A stretch of 64,000 bases of DNA from Trachythela sp. YZ-2020. Lineage: Eukaryota; Cnidaria; Anthozoa; Malacalcyonacea; Clavulariidae. This document shows positions 54,978 through 64,000 of the stretch, piece by piece. Made by a program: the position numbers and the translations under genes. The notes beneath the pieces are model-generated. The model saw only the letters and a program-made list of their open reading frames with translations, ran no database searches and was not told the DNA's origin. Each line of letters opens with the position of its first letter. The first letter of the stretch is position 1. The DNA lies in the NCBI GenBank assembly GCA_016169945.1, contig JADLSH010000035.1, positions 836,363-900,362 of the forward strand. The letters are read 5' to 3'.

Positions 54978-55090
54978 CTTACTTGCAGAAGGCTCATCGA
55001 CACCTTCTTCAGTTGGCTCGGTCTCCAGTAAGTCCAAAAATCTTTTCATTTCGTTTTTGAACACACTCTTTCCTCGTGCTACGCGAATTA
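54978..55090 (-). pseudogene. Possible upstream exon of the captured gene
   Basis: Open stretch Ile-Ile-Arg-Val-Ala-Arg-Gly-Lys-Ser...Phe-Leu-Asp-Leu-Leu-Glu-Thr-Glu-Pro-Thr-Glu-Glu ending at a good donor (CTGCAA|GTAAGT). Same strand and order as 54091-54351, so probably part of the same gene. Exact 5' limit unknown. Confidence 0.4.
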
Positions 55091-55099
55091 TGCTAGATG

Positions 55100-58000
55100 C
55101 CACTTTTTTGATTTTGGAGATATTTCAATGTGTTCAATATACAAATTATGACATCACAAGCTGGGTATGTGTTCATAATATTAACTATTCAATTCACCAA
55201 ATGTTGAACAATCAGCACAACATAACTGATATTTTTTATGTCTAAAAATCTTGTACACAGTTTGCGACATTGAACACATGTATTGAAATAGCTCAAATTG
55301 AAACCAAGCAGATATAGAAATATCTCCTTTGTTGTATATACTGTGGTTTGTTCTTACCATAATATATTATTATCAGTTACATGTGAAGGGACCAATATTA
55401 ATATGTAAATTCTAGTTTTTGTCTTTGTCACAACTATTTTACATAACTTGTAAACATTACAATACCACAGGTTCTCCTGGAACTGTCTTCTATTAAAACA
55501 TTAACGGCCAGCACTACCCTTGAGAAGACAATAGTCTGGCATTAGACAGGGAAATTGTTGACCAAAGGCACATTACAGCACAATGGTTTAATGAGAAAAG
55601 TTTCAAATACATTTAAACAAAAGAAAACAAAACATACCTTCTGTTCACCTCAGTCCTGAGTCAATTTGCTTCTCTGTTTACTTTTAACTTCCATCCCCAA
55701 CACAACAAATGCTGCAAGAAATCAATGTACTCAATGAATGATCTAATGGAATCTGTAGAAGAATAAGTACAGTATAATATATAATATTAAATATTTCAAC
55801 AACTATTCGGTCAAATACAGGACAGCAGTTGACTTAAAATGGGTTAGCAAGACATTGGAAGGTTGCCTGGTTAAAGGTTCACATGCAACAATCTCCACTT
55901 GACAAGTAAATTAAACTGTCTAGCAACTAGCATTATAATGACTGAAATAGTGTAGTATGATGCAAAGATGTGCATTGCACCTTAACGGGTTGACCGAAAG
56001 ATGGTAAATATTCTAAACTTTGCAAATTTGGGTATCTAAGCTACACAGTACAGTTGCCAAAAGATAACCACAAGTACACATTGGCATCAATAACACAAAT
56101 TGGCAACAATAACACACACTAGCATTATCCTGGTAAATACACATGAATTTGTGGTTAGCCCTTCGCAACTGGAATAGACAGCATTGCACCGGAATTGCAG
56201 GGCATATAGTTTCATTTTTACAACTGCCTCTGTATATATACACAATTTTTTACTAAAAATTTAGACCAAACTTGCCGGTTAATTGTGTGAATTAGTAAGG
56301 CACAAAGGCTCCATTGCAACTTAATGGGTTAACCAGAAACAAGAGCACATAATCTGGTCAACCATTGACATGAAATACTTTCCATTTGACAAGTATAAAT
56401 GCCCGGTGTTATAGACAGAGTAAATTAGTAAGGTGCATTGGGGCACATTGCATTATAATGGTCAACCCAAATAATACTGCAATATAAAATGTTTTGAAGT
56501 AACAATTTCCTGCAAGAGCACAGAATTTTCTTATACTGTTTGCAGTTTACATGTTGTTTGTTTCTCAAACCCCCTGCCTTGGGACAATTTGTCTTTTGTT
56601 GTGGCATAGTGATTTGGTTGAAAATTCCCTGTTGGGATATACAATATAATGAATTACTAATTTGTAAATATGGCAACAACATTTGGGGATTATTTGTTTC
56701 AGACTTTTTAGGTTGTATAAGGCATATATTTCATCGCCTACCTGGACTGAGTAATTTATGTTTTGTTTCAATCTTGAAAGATCTCTGTATAATAATTTAT
56801 GTGGGTTACAATGGTGAAACTTGTTCACAAAATTATGATTTCAGATTCATTGGAAAATTTTTATATTACATAAGTCAGCTGAGGTGTTTTGGCTCTTTCT
56901 CGATATATGAGCAACCGAAATAGGCATTAGGGATTATTAGGGTTAGGTTGGGGGTTATGATTAGGGTTAGTTGACTAGCCACCCGATCTGAACAGTTTCA
57001 TGTAAACACAGGTAAAATTCTTCTATTACTGTCGTTCCAATTGAAGTGTAGAAAAACTAGCAAAAGAAGAAACCAATCAAATGCTCCGAGCAATTGGATT
57101 GGACTTTCCTTTTGCTAGTAGCCCATCAGAGGCTTTGTTTACAAAACTGGTTGTGAATTTCAATTTGCAATTTGTTCGCATCGGTTGCAAATTGCTCACA
57201 GCAATCTCCACATCAAAATTGCAATATTGCATGACAATATTGCAATATTCCTCGGAACAGAATACCCGTTTTGACTGTAAAGGTTGTATTTAAAGTAATG
57301 TTACTGGCTTACTCTGAGTCGCTATATAGCATGACAAAGACTTTACTTGATGTCAGTGCCATTTATTTATATTTTTATAAGGTTTATAAACAATTGCCAA
57401 AATACATTACTTTACTACGCAATTTGGTACGGAATTCCTAGAGATCAATTCAAATTGATGTTTTAATCTTTCTTTCGGTGTTAAGAAGCGATAGTTCGTT
57501 GGTTTTATATGCAAATATAACGCGGCTAATTCAAATATTTAACGGAATTTCACAGTGACAATATACACAAAACATCACTGCCGATATTTTGCAATTAAAA
57601 AACGTAAATAACAAATGAAACATAAAATAAATCTTACCTGTGAGTTCTTGAATATCATTTTGCACTTTGAGGGGAAAGATTTCTTCTTCATACAATAATA
57701 AATCGGGAAAATGCCAACCATAAAATATTTCAGATGAAAGAGAACAATTTCAATTTTCAAAGCGACGCTATCCCATAATGCTGTGCGTTCGAGAACTTAA
57801 ACTAGGCACCAGTGCCCAGTGCATGCACGATCGAGTGCATGACATTGCTGAGTTGGCAATTTTAAAATAGTTTTATCTTTTCGAAAAAGGGAATAAACGT
57901 ATATTATTCTATTATCAGTTTGGTACCAATGATGAATCCCCCCCCCCTCTTTTGATATAGGAAGTACATTTCCTCCTAGGAAATACCTAATGAACTTCTG

Positions 58001-58139
58001 TAGGAAATCACACGAAAGTGCGAAATTACTCCAGCAAGTTTATATATTGACAGTAAATTCACTCAATCACATACGCCAAAAAGGGAAATCGCACTTAAAA
58101 TCGCAGCAAAAATCGCCCGTGTAAACGGGCCTTTATGTG
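55100..58139. other. Interior of the CACTA-like element, no firm gene
   Basis: AT-rich. Contains imperfect TTAGGG units near 56935-56970 and GCAATATTGCA-type words near 57215-57250. Small open frames lack recognisable features. A run of C near 57938 precedes TTGATATAGG. Confidence 0.3.
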
Positions 58140-58545
58140 TAAGTATGATTTTATGCAACTGTTTGAGTAAACTGTTACGCGTGTAAATGTCATTTGAGTA
58201 AGTTTACTCAACACCATTTTGCATTTACTCGCTAATTTGCGTAAAGGTTTTTATCATTACTCAACAACTGAGTACAACATCAACTTTACTCAGACTAATG
58301 CTTAAGTATGATTTTACGCAACTGTTTGAGTAAACTGTTACGCATAATAAATTTCATTTGAGTAAATTTACTCAAAATAATTGCGTAAATAACGCGATTT
58401 ACTCAACATTGACTACGCAAACGTTTGAGGTAAATTATTTACTCAACTCATTTGCGTAAAATTACTCAAACTTTGAGTAAGAGGTACGATTTACTCAAAT
58501 ATGTGTGTTAAATTAACGCAAAGTGAAAAATGCTTTTTTGCAGTG

Positions 58546-58759
58546 TGGACTGCCCAAAGAAATTGCCGGAGGACTGAATGGATTAGTCGCATTGGCAAAA
58601 TAGTAATACTTACTCAATGTTGGAGCACTAAGACCTGCGTACTTGTTGCGAAGGTATTGGGCGTAGATTTCAGATCTGACACAGTGCATTGGTCTGTCTG
58701 CAAACTTAGGCGCAATGACATCGCTGGTTTGTTGGTTTTCTTCAAAGCTATCGTAGAAC
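58546..58759 (-). pseudogene. Gene B exon 4, upstream part
   Basis: Starts after acceptor TGTATATTTAG in phase 2, reads Phe-Tyr-Asp-Ser-Phe-Glu-Glu-Asn and then Arg-Pro-Met-His-Cys-Val-Arg-Ser-Glu-Ile, closely matching gene A (Arg-Pro-Met-His-Cys-Ala-Arg-Ser-Glu-Ile). It is cut at Ser-Pro by the transposon. The next codon in gene A is Thr, and the first codon past the insertion supplies exactly that once one TG copy is removed. Confidence 0.85.
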
Positions 58760-60247
58760 CTAAATATACAGGTGCAGCCCACAATTAATTTCGATTTCAC
58801 ACAAATTGCCGTGGCTGGTTACTCATTTTAGAATTTTGTAATTCTCAGATTAAAATTTCTATTATAATAACAATGATAATCAATTTTTCATACGTCGATT
58901 GCTTGATAAAAAATCGAGATGAACGCAGATTATTCAAACAACAAACACATTTCCCAAGAAAGCATTGTGATTATTGAAACTCTTACATTGCATTCAACAG
59001 TCCGATAATAACTACTTATTAACCGAAAGTGAGGTCTTTACGGTAAAATATTAAACCGAGGTCAATACGGCAAGACCGAGGTTTCATATTTTACCGTAAA
59101 GACCGAACGTTTGAGGTTAATAAGTAGTTTATTATATGGGACAACCATTAAAAATTTCGTAATGCCCCGCGGGCATTACGCGATTTTCCTCACCGCTGAT
59201 TAGCCAATCATAACTAGCGCTTGTCATATAATAATACATTATATCGCATTGTTTTTCAGCCCAAACAATTCCCATTGTATTGGAATGTCTTGGAACGTTA
59301 TATTTACAATGAGGTATGTACCAAAAGCTCTGCGCAATGTGTGTGCTGCGTTACGAGAGAGTTAAGGAGTGGGCGAAAAGTTCGAACATATATATCCTGC
59401 ATGCGAATGAGACTAGCGGAGGGAAGGATTTGTCTCAAGTCTCCATTCTAGAATGCTTCGAAATAGTAGCGCTAAGCTAGCCATGGCAACTACCTCCTGC
59501 TATGCAAATAGACGTGCACTTAGATAGTCTGAAACAAAACATTTCTAAAGCTTTGAATAAAAAAAATTAAAAGATATACCTGTAGCTATGTCTAGCTTCG
59601 CTACTGCTTCGAATCAATATCTAGCCGCTGCCCAATTAACTCAAATTTTCAGGACTTAGTAAATTTTGTGTATATTTCTTCATTGCAGTGTTATGTTGTA
59701 TGTCTAACTTCTACGTGAAAAAACCAGGAAGATACGATAAACTCATGGAGGAATATCTGTATGGACCTAAATTGTTGTGTTTAAAAATCAGTTTTTCAGG
59801 TTGCGTATCTAAGGTATTGCAAATTCTCTGACGTCCCATATGACATTTTGTTACGTCACACGAAATCCCTCTATTGGGCAAATGAGTGGAAAGAACATAT
59901 TTGGCAGAGGAATCGAAAGAAACAATCGTATTGAAATTTCGACTAAAACTATTTCCGTGAAGGTCGCGCGAACTTTTGAAAACGTATTAAGCAATAATAG
60001 TTAATATTAGATAATGACGCGAGATAATATATTTTGTATAAAAAATAAGGAGGCTTCCTACATAAGTTCAAACGGAATGCATCTTATGCAAAAAAGTGCA
60101 TGTAAGCAATCCACGAAAACAAACAAAAATTCGCTGTCTGAGATGTTTGGAAATCCATTGCGAGTTCATTGAAACAATAGGAAGCCACCTTATTTAATAT
60201 AATATAATATAACATCCTATCTACTATCGCGAAGTTCTCGAGATTAC
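58760..60247 (-). other. Gene B intron 3
   Basis: Donor GAAAG|GTAATC at 60247 and acceptor at 58760, phase 2 as in gene A. It contains a palindrome at 59004-59135. No gene recognised. Confidence 0.55.
59004..59135. repeat. Fold-back repeat
   Basis: Inverted arms with ATAACTACTTATTAACC and GTCTTTACGGTAAAATATTA, pairing with their inverses in TATTTTACCGTAAAGACC and GGTTAATAAGTAGT. The loop lies around 59065-59080. Confidence 0.8.
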
Positions 60248-61004
60248 CTTTCGTAGGATTCGTCGAACTGAAGGACATCTCTACACTCAGCGCAGGTACC
60301 GTTTCCACAGTGCCTAAGGACCTTGACATACTCTCGATATTGGTGTTCCTTTATTCGGTCGTACAGTCTCTCGTATGCGAGCTGTGCATTCTCCTCCAAG
60401 TTGGAATTAACCGCGCGTTTTACCAAACTGCCAATCATATGATGCAGACAATTGGTCACCCCGTTTGCGGTGCTATGGTAGGTCACAATTTGTTGTGCGC
60501 AATCCTGCTCCGTCCGATTCTCCCCTGAATCGTTGTACATTTGTGCGAGAGCATCAACCAATCGTTGGTCGAGTTTTTCCCACGAATTCATGAGTTCCCA
60601 AAACAATTCAAGTTCTTCACCGACTGGGTCATTATCCTTGCGGGCCTCGGCTGAGAGATCTTGTATTATTGTGACAGACTTGTATTGCGTATTCTTCATC
60701 CATTGCGCATGAAGGTTTTGGCGTTCTTCGGGCGCAGAACTGCTTTCTGGGGCCGTGTCTTCCTGTGGATTTTCAGAAGTCGCCGTGATGGTAGATGGTG
60801 GTGCGGCCGTGCTGATAGATTGTGTTGTGGCCGTGCTTGTAGATGGTTCTGTCGATGTTGCTGTGGCCGTGCTGGTAGATCCATCGGATGACGTCAGAGC
60901 TTTTGGATTCGCGATCTCGTCCGCTTTGCGTTTACGGCTTCGAAAATCGTCCTTCGCCCTATTCATTTTCTGACGTTTGGTGACCGTTTTTTTCCGGGAA
61001 CATC
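60248..61004 (-). CDS. Gene B exon 3
   Basis: Paralogue of gene A exon 3 with the same splice phases (1 in, 2 out). Basic start (Arg-Lys-Lys-Thr-Val-Thr-Lys-Arg-Gln-Lys...Arg-Ser-Arg-Lys-Arg-Lys-Ala-Asp-Glu), a Thr/Ser/Ala-rich linker, then Glu-Leu-Phe-Trp-Glu-Leu-Met-Asn-Ser-Trp. It ends with Arg-His-Cys-Gly-Asn-Gly-Thr-Cys-Ala-Glu-Cys and Leu-Gln-Phe-Asp-Glu. The two conserved ends and the variable middle suggest function in both domains and a flexible linker. Intact here. Confidence 0.7.
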
Positions 61005-61059
61005 CTACATTAGAAAATCGCATTGTCATATTTACTACTTTGGTGCCTATTGTGGCAAT

Positions 61060-61313
61060 CAGTGGCGGACACTAGGGGGGGGGGGGGGCGGTGATCCCCC
61101 CCAAGAATTTCTCAAAACCTTTCAGTGATAGCTGAATACTGTGCAACAAAGTTGTATCAATGATTTTCCGACCACGAAAGCCTTGATAGGCTGTAATTTA
61201 AGTAAATTTGCATGAAATTTAAGCCAAAAAGGTTTTAAGAATTGAGATTTTCAGCAGCAAAAGGGTGATTATATGTTGACAACCCCCAATATTTCGCGAA
61301 GTGTTCGCCACTG
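61060..61313. mobile_element. Nonautonomous hAT-type element, 254 bp
   Basis: Ends CAGTGGCGGACAC...GTGTTCGCCACTG flanked by GTGGCAAT (61052-61059) and GTGGCAAA (61314-61321), an 8-bp duplication with one change. G-run and C-run inside the left end. Confidence 0.88.
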
Positions 61314-62410
61314 GTGGCAAAATTCTCGAGATATCGTTCAAATAGAGCCGAGTGATGATGGTTTGTGACAAAAATGTTGGTTGTCTTTATTTGCCAAAGA
61401 CATAGATGTTGCCTTTATTTGCTATGCAAAGCTGAGTCATAGATTCTATATTATTCATCATTCGCTTCTGTTTGGTCGTTCTGATAATAAATGTCCTAAT
61501 GGTAGGCATATTTTAATGCAACGTTATGGTTCTAATAAAGTTGTTCCATGAATGTATAATAAATATATAAATAAACGTTCCGCGTATAGCCTTTGTACGA
61601 GTCTTCATTCGTTCATTTCCGAATTCTGTTCCGATTGATACTAGCGAAAGTTATAATTATATTAGTTATCATCAAACGATGGTCAGCGTGATTAATGCTG
61701 TGCGAGAAATAAAGACACATTGCTTGTTTCATATGGTTTCTTTAAACGGAATTTAGTGTCGTATAGAGTAGTTTTTAGTTTGCTCCTCTGTGTTACGATG
61801 ACAAACGCGGATAATTTTTCGCGTATGTAATGGCAGCAAACATTTACGCGCAGACTATTTTTCGTTCCGTCTTAAATTTGCGCAAACTCAATTGAAATAC
61901 ATGCAAGCTAAGGTACACAGATAACACCCTCGCCACAACACGAAAACCGGTTTGAAGAAATGTACTTAACGAGCGTATGATAGCGACTATTGATCACAAT
62001 TTTAACTAGAGGGAACTCAGAGATTGCAAGTTTTTTTACCTCCCAAGAGAGCTCCGTTACTCTCCGTTATTCTGCGTAAACGTGTCCAGTCCCAACACTA
62101 ACTCTTTAAAGCGCAGCTTTAGTTATAAAGGGGCTGCAGCTTGGAACAATATCGAAGATAATAGCAAATTTTAATACATGTTTTAAATCCATTACTACTA
62201 CTACTACTTTTGCAAATTATTAATATTTTTATAACTTTCTTTATTAGTAGCATGATAAAATTACTGGATGCTGATTGGTTGAGAGGAGTACAATTATTTC
62301 ATTAATTGTACTGCAGTACAATTAATGATTTTCCCGAAACAAACAAAATGGCGGAAATTTTGTCATGCTAATAATAAACAAGTAATCATATGATGTTGCT
62401 CGTATAATTA

Positions 62411-62514
62411 GATTAATAGTACTCGTGATGTTTGGAAATTTTGCCAAATTGGACTCGCCCCTGCGGCTCGTCCAATTTTGGCAAAGTTTCCAAACATCAC
62501 TCGTACTATTAATC
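62411..62514. repeat. Fold-back repeat
   Basis: Arms of about 47 bp: GATTAATAGTACTCGTGATG onward and its inverse, with the short loop CCCTGCGG. Built like 39579-39694, including a CTCG/CGAG motif next to the loop. Confidence 0.85.
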
Positions 62515-63946
62515 CCTAATTGTACTCGCCATCGCATGATAACCTATACTAATTAATTGTACATACATATTAGCGGGTGGCAAAGGGGTAATGCGTGACG
62601 CGTGTCTAAATGAACCCGTGAAACGTGAAAGAAACTCGATTAGAACCGTGAAACGTGAATTTAGATCAAGCGCAATGCGTTATTTACGTGCGATTAGGTG
62701 CGTGACTCGTTTAACAATTGTTAATAGCTTGAAAATTAGCTTCTTTTCGAACTAATTCTTGTCGAGTTGTGCGGACAGTTTCACGGGTGAGTTACATAAA
62801 GTAGCGCGAAATATTAATTGCGAATTCCGAATGCTCCCGAACCGCTCCCGGAGTCTTTGCTTCGCAGACCCAATGAACCCAGTTCAACTCAATGTTTAAC
62901 TTCAATGGTTAAACACTGAGTTCACTGCGCAGACCGCGTGTTCAAAAATAAAATGGTGGACTAGCCAAATCATATTCTATATGACAGCCCATGAGATAGA
63001 TAGCCATATAGCAGTACGAGGATACTCTATTTCATGATTTCATGTCCTTTCATTATTATCGGTTTCCTGTTGTGGACTGTTATGGAAATCGAAACCGAAA
63101 CAGTGCATAATTCATCTTCGAAAAAAGTTGATGGCAATGTTTCATTGCATCTAAATTTCTTATCTACATTGCAGTACATTTCTTATCCAAATCTATTAGT
63201 ACTGGGTCCGGTATAACGCGTCATAACAATAGTCAACAAACCTTTACACAGTTATCTTGTTTCTCCCATCTGTTATGGGCAATTGTACATACTATATATA
63301 CAGTGGTGTAGAAGAGGGGAGCGCTTGGGGCGGAATCCCCCTTCCTCAAGCTATGGGGGGGGGGGAGGGGCTGGGCCCCCCTTCTTTTTTGCAAGAATGC
63401 TTGAAAATATATAATTTTTCCATAGTTTTCATTCTACAAGCATCACTTTATGACTATTTCAGTCTATTGAATATCGTATAAAGATGGGATTGGCGGTTAC
63501 TTATGACGTCATCCATCCCCGAATGTTTTCACCCTTGGTAACATTCTCGTCTAGAGAGCCTCCCTAGTTATGAATTTAGTTCTACAGCACTGTATATATA
63601 CTAAAATTTTATCAAAGAAATACAGTGTAACATTAATTTTAACAGAAGTTTGCGTCCAGTAGAAACCTATGCATGTTTGCTCTTGGTCAAGTTTGTGATA
63701 CGTGATACTGACCTGAACAGATGCGTGACGCGTGAAATTACGAAAAATCAGTGCGTGAAACGGGATCAAGACCCCCCCCCTTTGCCAGCTACATATTATA
63801 TCCACTTTATAAATTTAAACACACGGCCATCTGAAAATCAACCTTTTTATTTTTGCAAGCATCTTTTAATTTATCACTGCACAAATTGGTTATCACCTAC
63901 CTACTACTACACACTAAAACGACATATGAATAATGAATACAAGTAC

Positions 63947-64000
63947 CTGGAGACCCTTTACCCAATCCACGCTTGGAGACGTTTGCTGAAGTTGTGGTTG
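63947..64000 (-). CDS. Gene B exon 2 (3' part; continues beyond the window)
   Basis: Ends at donor CTCCAG|GTACTT in phase 1. It reads Thr-Thr-Thr-Ser-Ala-Asn-Val-Ser-Lys, then Arg-Gly-Leu-Gly-Lys-Gly-Ser-Pro, seven residues of which match gene A exon 2. Exon 1 of gene B should lie just past 64000. Confidence 0.55.

Larger units (their letters stand above)
53626..58545. mobile_element. CACTA-like nonautonomous element inside gene B, 4.92 kb
   Basis: Ends CACTGCAAAAAA...TTTTTTGCAGTG with a 2-bp TG duplication (53624-53625 and 58546-58547). Subterminal regions (53640-53880 and 58140-58500) are packed with TTGAGTAAA/TTTACTCAA and TTGCGTAAA motifs in both orientations, the hallmark of CACTA-type ends. 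No transposase inside. The interior holds remnants of a minus-strand spliced gene (54091-54351, 54978-55090). Confidence 0.85.
61005..63946 (-). other. Gene B intron 2 (about 2.9 kb)
   Basis: Expanded from 320 bp in gene A by insertions: a hAT-type element (61060-61313) and a fold-back (62411-62514). There is also sequence rich in GTGAAACGTGAA words (62580-62720, 63690-63765) and G/C-runs near 63350 that may be the end of another element. No gene recognised. Confidence 0.5.

Noticed and set aside
60661..60973. Val- and Cys/Arg-rich plus frames
   Set aside because: They arise from the Thr/Ala-rich linker of gene B exon 3 read on the opposite strand.

Overview
This is AT-rich animal DNA crowded with transposons and broken by introns. 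Every convincing gene has GT-AG introns. There are tRNA-derived SINEs, CR1/L2-type non-LTR retrotransposons, CACTA (EnSpm), hAT-like and Harbinger-like elements, two eukaryotic tyrosine recombinases and interstitial TTAGGG arrays. That mix fits an invertebrate, most likely a cnidarian, but nothing here proves the species. I see no rRNA, no free-standing tRNA gene and no CRISPR array.

Layout. 1-4.4 kb is repeats: a 280-bp direct repeat pair and a 22-bp GC-rich minisatellite. 4379-20992 reads as one 16.6-kb CACTA element with matching CACGGGACGAAAAT ends and a TAT target duplication. It encodes a Tnp2-type DDE transposase (8728-11588, frameshifted near its end). Later insertions have swollen it: at least two hAT-type elements, two TTA-flanked elements, two fold-backs, and a 3-kb element with ~280-bp inverted repeats that carries a decayed gene. 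21-35 kb holds two dead LINEs, a SINE, a two-exon tyrosine recombinase (28.2-29.9 kb) and a 1.6-kb palindrome that is itself interrupted by an inserted element.

35-64 kb is the most interesting part. Two paralogous genes (A and B) lie in tandem on the minus strand. I reconstruct each as four exons: a short helical exon, a short basic exon, a ~262-aa exon, and a large exon encoding a staphylococcal-nuclease-like domain followed by a SET domain. Splice phases at the nuclease-SET junction match in both copies, so what look like separate ORFs are one ~900-aa protein. I know of no described protein with this architecture. Between A and B, on the plus strand, lies a second, unrelated tyrosine recombinase of 743 aa, with an array of small leader-exon-like modules upstream. 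Gene B has been split by a 4.92-kb CACTA-like element inserted into its nuclease-SET exon. Taking out the element and one 2-bp target copy restores the frame and matches gene A. Gene A may carry a 1-nt frame problem at its exon 2/3 junction.

The genes do not form a classical pathway. The working idea is that a nuclease/methyltransferase-like protein and a tyrosine recombinase share a locus, either as parts of an uncharacterised mobile element or as a host gene pair invaded by a recombinase element. The sequence alone does not decide between these.
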